Shown here one piece after another: positions 55,661-63,964 of a stretch of 64,000 nucleotides of DNA. The DNA comes from Shimia abyssi. Its GTDB lineage: Bacteria; Pseudomonadota; Alphaproteobacteria; Rhodobacterales; Rhodobacteraceae. The stretch covers positions 45,396 to 109,395 of the forward strand of contig NZ_PYGJ01000014.1 of the NCBI RefSeq assembly GCF_003014475.1, read 5' to 3'. The notes under the pieces are model-generated. The model saw only the letters and a program-made list of their open reading frames with translations, had not been told where the DNA came from and made no database searches. The position numbers and the translations under genes are program-made. Every line of letters begins with the position of its first letter. The stretch's first letter is position 1.

Positions 55661-56113
55661 ATGACACACACCCGATTTGCTTTCATCAAAGCACAATGGC
55701 ATGCGGAAATCGTGGATCAGGCGCTAGCCGGGTTTTGCGAGCTTATCCCATCTGAACAGGTTGATGTGTTTGACGTGCCCGGCGCGTTTGAGATGCCACT
55801 CCTTGCACGCGACCTCGCCACAACAGGGCGCTATGGCGCAGTGGCTTGCGCCGCTTTTGTCGTCGACGGTGGGATCTACCGCCATGAATTTGTCGCGCAG
55901 GCGGTGGTAGACGGGCTGATGCGCGCAGGTTTGGATAGTGGCGTGCCGGTTCTTTCGGTTTCGCTGACGCCGCACCAGTACCAAGAGACCGAGCATCACA
56001 CGGCGATCTATCGGTCGCATTTTGTCGAAAAGGGGCGCGAGGCGGCCCAAGCCGCGCTCAGTGTCCTGAAAGCGCGCAGAGCTATTGGCAACGTGATCGA
56101 GCGGAGCGCCTGA
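55661..56113 (+). CDS. ribH2: 6,7-dimethyl-8-ribityllumazine synthase, type 2
   Basis: Penultimate step of riboflavin synthesis. The 150-aa protein has FIKAQWHAEIVDQALAGF, DVPGAFEMPLLARDLA, AAFVVDGGIYRHEFVAQAVVDGL and SVSLTPHQYQ, the type-2 (decameric, Brucella-like) pattern. GGAGG precedes ATG 55661. It stands alone under the FMN riboswitch, so it is a second, flavin-responsive ribH rather than part of a rib operon. Confidence 0.93.
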   Translation: MTHTRFAFIKAQWHAEIVDQALAGFCELIPSEQVDVFDVPGAFEMPLLARDLATTGRYGAVACAAFVVDGGIYRHEFVAQAVVDGLMRAGLDSGVPVLSVSLTPHQYQETEHHTAIYRSHFVEKGREAAQAALSVLKARRAIGNVIERSA

Positions 56114-56124
56114 CGGCGCACAGG

Positions 56125-56799
56125 TTACTGAGGGGCAGGCTGGGCCTGCCCCGACGGCCAGACGATCTGATGATCAAGAAGTGTCACGGGGTCACCTTCC
56201 TGCCAGATTGGCAATTTGGGCATAATGTCGGAGAAAAGTCCGGACGCGAGAAACGTTTCTAGCCAACGGCGCGTACTCGCGCCGGCGTCAACGTCAAAGC
56301 GCGGCTTATCAATAAAAGCGAACTGTCGCACAAAAGGAAGAATGGCCATATCAGCGATGCTTGGCTTGTCTCCAAACAACCAGCTTTGGCAGTCAATCTG
56401 CGCATCAAGACGCACAAGAAAGTCCATCGCCTTTTTGCGGGACATGTCCGGGCTCAAATCCGGATATCGGGTGTGATACTTGGTGCTATCCAGCGCTTGC
56501 TTAAACGGGCCATCGGCCTCTTTGATCAACTCAAAACCTACATTGGGCATGTCGAGCCAGCCGTTGGGGTCATTCTGACCCAATGCCCACATCATGATAT
56601 CGAAACTTTCGTCCATCACGACGGACCCGACTTTCAGGCAGGGCACCGTTGCGCTTGGAGACGTCTCGAGAAACAACGCCGCCTTGTCCCGCAAGAGCAC
56701 TTCGCGCAGTTCCACCCGGACACCTGCAATCGCGACCGCCAATCGCGCTCGGATCGCATAAGGACATCGCCGAAAGCTGTAGAGAATAGGTAAACTCAT
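56125..56799 (-). CDS. Glutathione S-transferase family protein, Cys-type
   Basis: The 224-aa protein starts LYSFRRCPYAIRARLAVAI (glutaredoxin-like Cys motif), with SPSATVPCLKV and DESFDIMMWAL, and a GST C-terminal domain (FGDKPSIADMAILPFVRQFA). Likely a thiol transferase. A perfect 9-bp hairpin GGGGCAGGC/GCCTGCCCC lies in its last codons (56132-56152). Confidence 0.9.
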   Translation of the reverse strand: MSLPILYSFRRCPYAIRARLAVAIAGVRVELREVLLRDKAALFLETSPSATVPCLKVGSVVMDESFDIMMWALGQNDPNGWLDMPNVGFELIKEADGPFKQALDSTKYHTRYPDLSPDMSRKKAMDFLVRLDAQIDCQSWLFGDKPSIADMAILPFVRQFAFIDKPRFDVDAGASTRRWLETFLASGLFSDIMPKLPIWQEGDPVTLLDHQIVWPSGQAQPAPQ

Positions 56800-56812
56800 A
56801 CGCCCCCCCCAA

Positions 56813-56910
56813 TTTCATCTCGCTGTAAATACTTTGGGGTCCGGGGCAAAGCCCCGGCCATGCCCAACCAGCGGAGCGGCCAAAGGCCGTGACAATGGGC
56901 GGGAGCGCTC
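56813..56910. repeat. Intergenic palindromic element copy B, with AGTATTT motif copy 4
   Basis: The interval holds, on the minus strand, AAAGTATTTACAGCGAGATGAA (56815-56836), a GGGGC-AAA-GCCCC hairpin, and ATGCCCAACCAGCGGAGC, GGCC-AAA-GGCC, GGGCGGGAGC as in the element at 2846-2946. It fills the space between a GST gene and mtaB. Confidence 0.55.
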
Positions 56911-56914
56911 CGCA

Positions 56915-58174
56915 TCACGCAGTCAGCTGGCCAGAAGCTGTGCCGGTAATCACCGCGCTTACAATGGCGCCTTCTGTTTGCGGAATGGCAAAAGACACTT
57001 CGGCAAATTGTTCAGTCCGGCCCATATTCGGGTTTTCCATCAGCACCTGATGTACCCGCCCTTTTTGCGTGGCGAGATGTTGGGTCACTTGCCGCTGACC
57101 TACCTCGCGCAGACGGGCTGCGCGTTCTTTGATAACATTGCCATTCACTTGATTGGGTATCTTGGCCGCCGGGGTGCCTTCGCGTTTGGAATACGGAAAG
57201 ACATGCAACCACGTCAGGTCGCAATCCGTCACCAGCTTTAGCGAATTGTCAAAATGCGCTTCAGTTTCGGTTGGGAAACCGGCGATGATGTCGGCGCCAA
57301 AGGTCATGTCGGGGCGCAACCTGCGGGCTTCCTCGCAAAACGCAATTGCGTCGTCGCGCAGGTGGCGCCGCGCCATGCGTTTCAGGATCAGATCATCACC
57401 ATGTTGCAACGACAAGTGCAGATGCGGCATCAGGCGCGGTTCCGTGGCAATCGCTTGCATCAGCGCGTCATCGGCTTCGATTGAATCAATCGAACTGATC
57501 CGCAAACGCGGCAAGTCCGGCACCAGCTTAAGGATACGCAACACCAGATCGCCCAATCGGGGCTGTAATGGCAGATCCGTCCCCCAACTGGTCATATCGA
57601 CCCCGGTCAGCACCACCTCGTTAAATCCCTTTTCCACGAGCCGCTTGATCTGATCCACCACAACTCCCGCAGGGACAGAACGCGAATTGCCACGGCCATA
57701 AGGGATGATGCAGAACGTACACCGGTGATCACAGCCGTTCTGAACTTGCACATAAGCGCGGCTGCGGGTGCCAAATCCATCGATCAGGTGGCTGGCTGTT
57801 TCGGTGACGGACATTATGTCATCGACGACAACTTTCTCGGTCTCGCCAATGAAATCCGCGGCCATACCCAGCCATGTTTCCGGGCGCATTTTTTCGGAGT
57901 TGCCAATGACCTTGTCGACCTCGCCCATGGCTGCAAACGTTTCCGGTTCGGTCTGTGCTGCGCAGCCCGTCACAATAATACGCGCCTGAGGGTTGTCCCG
58001 GCGCAAGCGTCGGATTTCCTGGCGCGCCTTGCGCACGGCCTCGGCGGTCACAGCGCAGGTGTTTACCACAACGGCATTGTCCAGACCGGCCTCTTCGGAC
58101 ATGGCCTTCATCGCTTCGGTTTCATAGGCATTCAGCCGACATCCGAGCGTGGTGAACTTGGGCGGCGCGCCCAT
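56915..58174 (-). CDS. mtaB: tRNA t6A37 methylthiotransferase MtaB
   Basis: Radical-SAM enzyme that thiomethylates N6-threonylcarbamoyladenosine at tRNA position 37. The 419-aa protein has the N-terminal UPF0004 cluster cysteines (TLGCRLNAYE, NTCAVT, TGCAAQ) and radical-SAM CxxxCxxC in CDHRCTFCIIPYGRG. The start overlaps the dapF stop by one base. Confidence 0.95.
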   Translation of the reverse strand: MGAPPKFTTLGCRLNAYETEAMKAMSEEAGLDNAVVVNTCAVTAEAVRKARQEIRRLRRDNPQARIIVTGCAAQTEPETFAAMGEVDKVIGNSEKMRPETWLGMAADFIGETEKVVVDDIMSVTETASHLIDGFGTRSRAYVQVQNGCDHRCTFCIIPYGRGNSRSVPAGVVVDQIKRLVEKGFNEVVLTGVDMTSWGTDLPLQPRLGDLVLRILKLVPDLPRLRISSIDSIEADDALMQAIATEPRLMPHLHLSLQHGDDLILKRMARRHLRDDAIAFCEEARRLRPDMTFGADIIAGFPTETEAHFDNSLKLVTDCDLTWLHVFPYSKREGTPAAKIPNQVNGNVIKERAARLREVGQRQVTQHLATQKGRVHQVLMENPNMGRTEQFAEVSFAIPQTEGAIVSAVITGTASGQLTA

Positions 58175-59004
58175 CAGGCGCTCTCCAGAAAATCGGCAGT
58201 GAAGACACCGGAAAAAACATGCATCGTAGGGCCGGTCATCCAGACGCCATCTTCAGCCCAGTCAATCCAGAGCGTGCCACCATCCAGGTCGATCCGCACT
58301 TTGCGCCCGGTCAGTCCGCGCCGCGCCGCCGCGACTGCGGTTGCGCAGCTGGAAGAGCCAGAGGCCAATGTGATACCCACGCCCCGTTCCCAAACGCGCA
58401 TACGGATATGATCCGGTCCAATAATCTGAGCCACCTGCACATTGGTGCGTTCCGGATAGAGCGGATGATGCTCAAGCGCCGCACCAAATGCCGCCAGATC
58501 CACCGCCTCGGCATCTTCGACAAAGAACGTGCAATGTGGGTTGCCCATGCCGGTCGCTGTCGGCGCGCCGTCCATCGGCAATTCCAGCGTATCCATCTCA
58601 TATGCAAGCGGAATCTCGTGCCAGCTAAACTGTGCTTTACCCATATTGACAGAGGTTAGTCCATTGCCGGCGTCCCGCGCCAAAAGCGTTCCACGATCAG
58701 TTGTAAGCACAAGCTCATCCGCGCCGGTCTCGTCCATGATATGGCGCGCAATACACCGGGTCGCATTCCCACATGCCGCCGAGGTGGAACCATCCGCGTT
58801 ATAAAATGTCAAATGCGCGTCATGTGCACCGTCGCTGATTAACGCGAGCTGATCAAATCCAACACCACAGTGGCGATGGGCAATTGCCGTGACCTGCTTT
58901 GACGTCAATTCAACTAACTGCGCGCGCGCGTCGACAACGACAAAATCGTTGCCCAGCCCATGCATTTTCATGAAGGGCAAACTGGTTTGGCCTTGGGTGC
59001 TCAT
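58174..59004 (-). CDS. dapF: Diaminopimelate epimerase
   Basis: Interconverts LL- and meso-diaminopimelate for lysine and peptidoglycan. The 276-aa protein has FMKMHGLGNDFVVVD and the two catalytic cysteines in AACGNATRC and SGSSSCATAV. ATG 59004 is preferred; 59013 and 59106 are in frame upstream but extend past the family start. Confidence 0.95.
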   Translation of the reverse strand: MSTQGQTSLPFMKMHGLGNDFVVVDARAQLVELTSKQVTAIAHRHCGVGFDQLALISDGAHDAHLTFYNADGSTSAACGNATRCIARHIMDETGADELVLTTDRGTLLARDAGNGLTSVNMGKAQFSWHEIPLAYEMDTLELPMDGAPTATGMGNPHCTFFVEDAEAVDLAAFGAALEHHPLYPERTNVQVAQIIGPDHIRMRVWERGVGITLASGSSSCATAVAAARRGLTGRKVRIDLDGGTLWIDWAEDGVWMTGPTMHVFSGVFTADFLESA

Positions 59005-59111
59005 GGCGGGCATATACGCCTGTTGAACGGCACTTTCCAGACCATGCAATTTTTTATTCAGAATCAGCTTGACCCCCCCCGGATCCCGGCATAGTAACCG
59101 CGCCACAGAGT

Positions 59112-59187
59112 GGGCCGTTAGCTCAGTTGGTAGAGCAACTGACTTTTAATCAGTGGGTCGCAGGTTCGAATCCTGCACGGCTCACCA
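59112..59187 (+). tRNA. tRNA-Lys (anticodon TTT)
   Basis: The 76-base cloverleaf has acceptor GGGCCGT/ACGGCTC, D-arm GCTC...GAGC, anticodon arm ACTGA-CTTTTAA-TCAGT (TTT at the centre) and T-arm GCAGGTTCGAATCCTGC, ending in encoded CCA. It is the likely attachment site for the downstream island; I saw no second copy of its 3' end before base 64000. Confidence 0.97.
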
Positions 59188-59321
59188 CTGTTTTCAAAGA
59201 CTTACGAGACGATCTCGCGCCTGGCACTCAATTTGGGTAAGCGTAGGGTAAGCGAGTGCGCCCATTTTTTCCTTTACATTCGCCCGAGGGTTGCATGACT
59301 CTGCAGGCAAGGGAGGAACTG

Positions 59322-60101
59322 ATGGGACACATCAGGCTTGGCACTTTGCCTCGGTCCAGGAAGTGGCGCGAGGTCGTTGATCTGATCGCAACCGATGCGT
59401 CGGTGGAAGAGATCGCCGAGGCGGCGGCTGATGCATCCGACAAAGATCTCTCGCGCGCGAGTCGTGACCCTAGGTTTCAGTTTGTAAGCGATTTGCTGGT
59501 GAGGTTGCCTTTGCTTGCGAGGGCTCCTGGCTTCGAAGACGCTCTGGCTGATCTTGGTGTCGACGGATCGGAGCTTGCCTCTGTGACAGGGCTGCTCGCG
59601 GGGTTGGATCGTGCCATTGATCGCAACAGCTTCGATCTCCGAAGTTCCTCAGATGCAGGAGAATTGGCGAAGGTCGCGCTCTTGGAAAGCCTTTCCGTTC
59701 AGCTGCACGACCGGTTGCCATCCCTGTTTGAACCGACACCGCAAGAAATTCGCCAAGCACTCGCGAGCTTCGCCTCGGGCGATGCATTTGCGAGACTCTC
59801 GCGGGATTTCTTTGCCCGGCTGACATACCGCTCGCTAGACTACTATCTGAGCCGGGAACTCGCCAATCACACTGGCGAGGATCGACGCTTTTTCACCGAT
59901 GCACAGCGAGTGAAATTTCAACAAGCCCTCGCCCAGCACACATTTGAAGTGTCTAGAATTGTCGAAGAATATGCGGGCGGCTGGTATGGCAAAACCGTCT
60001 GGCAGAAGCAGGCGCTTGATCGCGATGCAATAGACAAGTTCACAGCTTACGCGTTCAAAAAGATGCGCTCGGAGTTTGGGCGCCGTCGCGCCGTTGTCTA
60101 A
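59322..60101 (+). CDS. Hypothetical protein with Met-Gly-His N-terminus, partner of the QueC-like protein
   Basis: The 259-aa protein is mostly helical, with no named domain I can be sure of. ATG 59322 is preferred over GTG 59256 and ATG 59295 because GGGAGGAA lies five bases before it; it gives MGHIRLGTLPRSRKW. The C-terminal half has FFARLTYRSLDYYLSREL and VEEYAGGWYGKTVWQKQALD and a basic end. In Qat defence systems the QueC-like partner works on a QatB protein with an N-terminal Gly; the exposed Gly here suggests an analogous partner, not proof. It overlaps the next frame by 26 bases. Confidence 0.72.
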   Translation: MGHIRLGTLPRSRKWREVVDLIATDASVEEIAEAAADASDKDLSRASRDPRFQFVSDLLVRLPLLARAPGFEDALADLGVDGSELASVTGLLAGLDRAIDRNSFDLRSSSDAGELAKVALLESLSVQLHDRLPSLFEPTPQEIRQALASFASGDAFARLSRDFFARLTYRSLDYYLSRELANHTGEDRRFFTDAQRVKFQQALAQHTFEVSRIVEEYAGGWYGKTVWQKQALDRDAIDKFTAYAFKKMRSEFGRRRAVV

Positions 60102-61566
60102 AGTTGAAGTCAGATGGTTGCCGCCCCTGACAAAAAGCGGCGGTGATGAAGTCCTGCGTCTCGACATTGCTGGCCGCGAAGTAGCAATGACGCTGCGGAT
60201 TGGACAATTGAACCGTCAATTAGTCGAGGGCCTGCAGGATCGTGCACTCGATTTGCTGGAGATTGCCGCGCTTGTCTATTGCGCGGACGCGGCAGTCAGC
60301 CGTGGTGGCCCGGCGGATCAGAAGATGGGTGAGAAGTGGCACAGACGGTTCGTAGCCACCATGCCGGTACGCGATCTGAAGTTCTGGCAACGTGAGAGCG
60401 TAATACAGGCTCTGGAAGAAACGTTGATGTTTCTATCCGGCGACCGCTTTGAATTTTCTTTTTCGACCAAAGACGAACAGGATGCAGAGCGATCGCGCTT
60501 CTTCAAATTTGGCCGAAATAGTTCATGGAAGCCCCACCGCGTCCTGATGTTTTCCGGCGGGCTCGATTCCTTTGCGGGCGCTGTGGAAGAAATCGTAGAA
60601 CAGAAGCATCGGGTTGCTTTGGTCAGTCATGCCTCGTCCACGAAAATAGCGCCGGTCCAGAAACGGCTGATCTCAGTGTTGAGCGAACGGTACGGACCGG
60701 AAACGTGCCGTCACATTCCCATGACCGCCCAGTTGAAGAGCCGATCGACCGCGGAAAGAACGCATCGCACACGCTCATTCTTGTTTGCGGTACTTGGGTC
60801 GATCACTGCAACGGCCTTCGGACTGGACCGCGTGTCGTTCCATGAAAACGGGGTCGTGAGCCTCAACCTACCGCCGGTTGGCAACGTCGTTGGAACACGA
60901 GCGACGCGAACCACGCATCCAAAGACACTGAAGCTGTTCACCGATTTTCTGCGGCTTGTTTTTGAAAATGACATGCGGGTCGACAATCCATTCTTTGCTC
61001 GGACAAAAGCAGACGTTGTGGAACGTATCTCCCATCTTGGCATGGCAGACCAGATCGTTGAGACGCGCAGTTGCGCTGATGTGCATAATCAAACCCATCA
61101 ATACTTCCATTGTGGGCGCTGTTCGCAGTGTATCGATCGGCGGTTCGCGATGCTTTCAAAGGGGTTGGAGCGATTTGACCCGGAAGATGCCTATCGCGTG
61201 GACCTTATGTCGGACGCTCGACCGAACGGGACCGACCGGGAGATGGCGTTGTCCTACCTACGCAATGCAGTGTTCTTCGAGAACGCCACACCAGATGCGC
61301 TGACCCGGAGTTTCCCGGTTGTTCTGGACGCGGTCAATCATCTCGACAGTCCACCAGACACAGCAATGTCGATGATCGCAGATTTGCTTAACCGCCACGG
61401 CAAGGCGGTCACATCTGTCATGCGCAGAACTCTCGAAAGCAAGTCACCCGGCGAGTTCCCAGAACAGAGTTTGCCAAGACTATATGGCGAGATGCAGAGC
61501 GCCTTGCCCTTGCCTTTCGTACCAGCTGCCTCAGTTGATAAAACGAGAATGAGAAACTACCGCTGA
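60076..61566 (+). CDS. QueC/QatC-like PP-loop ATPase
   Basis: The 496-aa protein has the QueC catalytic motif MFSGGLDSFAGAV (PP-loop, about residues 157-169) and the zinc site SCADVHNQTHQYFHCGRCSQC (four Cys spaced as in QueC, about 330-350). Housekeeping QueC is about 230 aa; the long N-terminal (about 150) and C-terminal (about 130) additions match QatC-type proteins. Expected chemistry is ATP-dependent activation of a 7-deazaguanine acid. The TTG start overlaps the partner gene; TTG 60094 is an alternative. The transfer to a protein partner is inferred. Confidence 0.85.
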   Translation: MGAVAPLSKVEVRWLPPLTKSGGDEVLRLDIAGREVAMTLRIGQLNRQLVEGLQDRALDLLEIAALVYCADAAVSRGGPADQKMGEKWHRRFVATMPVRDLKFWQRESVIQALEETLMFLSGDRFEFSFSTKDEQDAERSRFFKFGRNSSWKPHRVLMFSGGLDSFAGAVEEIVEQKHRVALVSHASSTKIAPVQKRLISVLSERYGPETCRHIPMTAQLKSRSTAERTHRTRSFLFAVLGSITATAFGLDRVSFHENGVVSLNLPPVGNVVGTRATRTTHPKTLKLFTDFLRLVFENDMRVDNPFFARTKADVVERISHLGMADQIVETRSCADVHNQTHQYFHCGRCSQCIDRRFAMLSKGLERFDPEDAYRVDLMSDARPNGTDREMALSYLRNAVFFENATPDALTRSFPVVLDAVNHLDSPPDTAMSMIADLLNRHGKAVTSVMRRTLESKSPGEFPEQSLPRLYGEMQSALPLPFVPAASVDKTRMRNYR

Positions 61567-61592
61567 CCATAGAAATCGACAAAACCTCACGT

Positions 61593-61928
61593 TTGGTTTT
61601 GATCGGCGAACATATTGAGCTTAAGAAAAACGCCTCAGCGGATCTGTTGATCGTTTTGGCTGAAGAGTGGCTCCGTGCGGCAGGCAAAGGTCTCGAACCT
61701 TTGGAGTTTCCCTGCTTGAAGTCTGGCGACCTCGTCGAAAAATTAGGCGTTGAATCCGACGAAGTCGTTAGGCGGAGAATACTGACCGCGCGAAGAACGA
61801 TTGCAAAGAGATTCGAGTCCGCTGGTCTGTCAGTTGATAAGCCCGAAGAGTTGATCGAAAATCTCTCTTGGAACGGATACCGGCTTGCTCCTGAACGCGT
61901 GGTCGTTCGGGTGCGTCACCGGAGCTGA
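61593..61928 (+). CDS. Small winged-helix-like protein, third gene of the cassette
   Basis: The 111-aa protein resembles a transcriptional-regulator C-terminal winged helix (SGDLVEKLGVESDEVVRRRILTARRTIAKRF, ENLSWNGYRLAPERVVVRV). It has no ATG: TTG 61593 is used, but the frame is open back to CTG 61563, which overlaps the previous stop (CTGA) and gives LTIEIDKTSRLVLIGEHIEL, a better-formed N-terminus. Its stop touches the integrase stop. Role unknown; regulator or DNA-binding effector. Confidence 0.65.
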   Translation: MVLIGEHIELKKNASADLLIVLAEEWLRAAGKGLEPLEFPCLKSGDLVEKLGVESDEVVRRRILTARRTIAKRFESAGLSVDKPEELIENLSWNGYRLAPERVVVRVRHRS

Positions 61929-62990
61929 TCATTCATCAATAACCGCGTCCTCGTCTGGCAACGGTCCACGGCGGCGATACCGCCCCATCAGTTCGACCTG
62001 ACGACCAGGTGAAACGGAACCATAGGAGCTGAACGTCGTCATCACGTCGTTGTGTCCCATGTTCTGCGACCAGGCTTTGTAATCCTCTGGTGTCCTGCAG
62101 TGAAGTTTTGCCAGCTCTGCGATCGTATCTCGCACGCGGTGCGGCGAAAACGGTGGCAACCCGGCGTCGACGAAAGCCTGCTTGAAGATCCTGGCTGCAG
62201 ACGACGGGCCTGCCCACGGCTCGCGCGCGATGCCCACCGCCTGGAAGCGCCTCGACGGGCCAACAGCGACGCGCGTCTTTGGGAACAGAGGATCCGTGTC
62301 CGAGAAAAGATGGTCCTGACGAAGCTCCGTGATCCAGTCTCGCAGAATCCTTTCGACATCATCACCGAAGGGAAAGAAGCTGGTCGTGAAGGACTTTCCA
62401 AACTTTGTATCCACGGAACGGCCGTCAAACTGCACGCATTTATGGGCTAGATCGACATGACGCAGCCGTACGGTGATGGCGGCACCTTCACGTGATCCGG
62501 TCAAGAAAAGGAAGGCGATCAGGGCGCGGTCACGGCGCTGGACCACTGTTTCTGAAGGCATGATGGACAACAGGTGGTTTACTTGTTCAGGGGACGGATG
62601 CGGCTTCCACATGGTGCTGCGACGGGCCTGTTCCGATTTGCGATCCGGCGTGAGATAGGCAATGTCTGCGCGCGAGATCCTGGACTTATACCCCGGTTGG
62701 TCCGCCATCCAGTCAAAAAGCTTCATGACGTCGCGCAACACAGCGTTGATCGTAGCTGCTGACAGTGGCGCGCCCGTACGTTCATTGCGCAGACCTTGCA
62801 GATGGCGTTTGAACGCGCGCGCCCTTTCTGAATGGAACGCCCTGTAGTCCTTACCTTTGAGCCATCTGTCATAGATGGCAATCGACGCTGCAGCTTTGTC
62901 GATCGAAGATTGCGACAGCCCCTTTGCGTCCTTCAGCCAGACGAGGTTTTTGCGCTTGATACGCAGGTTATTCGAGGTGTGTTTTGACAT
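61929..62990 (-). CDS. int: Tyrosine-type site-specific integrase
   Basis: The 353-aa recombinase has an N-terminal core-binding domain (about residues 10-105) and catalytic residues in LTGSREGAAITVRLRHV (Arg), SPHRVRDTI (His-x-x-Arg) and MGHNDVMTTFSSYG (His and nucleophile Tyr). Its start overlaps the upstream gene by 23 bases. It fits integration at the tRNA-Lys gene. Confidence 0.93.
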   Translation of the reverse strand: MSKHTSNNLRIKRKNLVWLKDAKGLSQSSIDKAAASIAIYDRWLKGKDYRAFHSERARAFKRHLQGLRNERTGAPLSAATINAVLRDVMKLFDWMADQPGYKSRISRADIAYLTPDRKSEQARRSTMWKPHPSPEQVNHLLSIMPSETVVQRRDRALIAFLFLTGSREGAAITVRLRHVDLAHKCVQFDGRSVDTKFGKSFTTSFFPFGDDVERILRDWITELRQDHLFSDTDPLFPKTRVAVGPSRRFQAVGIAREPWAGPSSAARIFKQAFVDAGLPPFSPHRVRDTIAELAKLHCRTPEDYKAWSQNMGHNDVMTTFSSYGSVSPGRQVELMGRYRRRGPLPDEDAVIDE

Positions 62991-63474
62991 GGGTCTCGGG
63001 CTCCTCTTTCAAGGTGACTTTTGAATGGGGTTCAGTACAGGACACTAATCTTGGGGAGGCTTTTTGAAGTGTGACCTCCACTTTGGCCTGAATGGCTTCC
63101 AAATCTGAACGGCGAATGATCTTGTTCATGACCGCACCACACGTCGGACAGAGGGCTGTTAGGCGGCCGCTGGAAGCCGTTTCCTGAACGTAATCCGCAA
63201 TCTTGCCGTCAGGTTCACGCGGACCTCTGCAACTGAGGCAGTAGCAGTGATGCAATGTCAGCTTGCACCGCGCCTTGCGTTGTCTTTGTCCGAGGAACTC
63301 CTTGAGCACATGTCCTTCGATCAACCACGGTTTGCTGCTGGTATCGGCCGCAAGTCCGTTGTTCCCAATCCAGCGAATGACGGTTTGGCGATGGCATCCT
63401 AAAACGTCCGCCACCTCCCAGACCGTGTAGACAAGGTGCGATTTTACTTTATGAGCGGGGAAAGACTTTGCCAT
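62968..63474 (-). CDS. HTH protein with zinc-ribbon-like cysteines
   Basis: The 168-aa protein has an N-terminal HTH (TVWEVADVLGCHRQTVIRWIG) of MerR/excisionase type, then CYCLSC and CPTCG pairs forming a probable zinc ribbon (about residues 77-115), and a charged tail. ATG 63474 shares a base with the upstream stop (TAATG). It probably regulates integration or excision. Confidence 0.8.
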   Translation of the reverse strand: MAKSFPAHKVKSHLVYTVWEVADVLGCHRQTVIRWIGNNGLAADTSSKPWLIEGHVLKEFLGQRQRKARCKLTLHHCYCLSCRGPREPDGKIADYVQETASSGRLTALCPTCGAVMNKIIRRSDLEAIQAKVEVTLQKASPRLVSCTEPHSKVTLKEEPETHVKTHLE

Positions 63475-63677
63475 TACACACCCTCCCCGGAAATCGGTCC
63501 GCATGTGTTCTGGCAGATCTGGGCCTCTTCATAGGCTTCGATCACGCTTTCATCGTACAAAACGCGCGCGCCGATCTTCAAAAACTTGGGACCCTTTCCG
63601 AGCCACCGCCACTGCTCCAGCGTCCGCGGCGACATGTGCCACCGCTCCGCCAGCTGATCTTGTGTCAACTTGGGCAT
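63474..63677 (-). CDS. AlpA-like excisionase-type HTH protein
   Basis: The 67-aa protein matches small MerR/AlpA DNA-binding proteins: LTQDQLAERWHMSPRTLEQWRWLGKGPKFLKIGARVLYD. These often act as recombination directionality factors. It begins the minus-strand integrase operon. Confidence 0.85.
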   Translation of the reverse strand: MPKLTQDQLAERWHMSPRTLEQWRWLGKGPKFLKIGARVLYDESVIEAYEEAQICQNTCGPISGEGV

Positions 63678-63964
63678 ATATCAACCTCAATTACTCACTG
63701 CGGCACGAGGAAGTTCGGTCCGCTTCTGCGATTAATTCTGGAGGCTGTTTGGCAAGGAGTATGTGGCAGTTGCTGACCAAGGCGTGACCGTCACACCGGT
63801 TAAGTAATTGATATATAATGCTCCGCATTCGGAAGATGTGACGCATCCGCAAAATGCGTGACGTCACCATCCAAACCGAATGGGAATCAACTTCTGCAAA
63901 TGGACTGCGGTTTCAACGGGTCGACGCAACACTTTAATCTTTTTGGAAAGATGGAGTGTTGATC

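Noticed and set aside
56132..56152. Rho-independent terminator after ribH
   Set aside because: A perfect hairpin, but no T-run on either strand, and it lies within the last codons of the GST gene.
60076..61566. Housekeeping QueC of queuosine synthesis
   Set aside because: Twice the usual length, no queD/E/F neighbours, and located on an integrase island.
59322..61928. Complete Qat (QatABCD) system
   Set aside because: Only a QatC-like protein is convincing; no QatA ATPase or TatD-like QatD is in the window.
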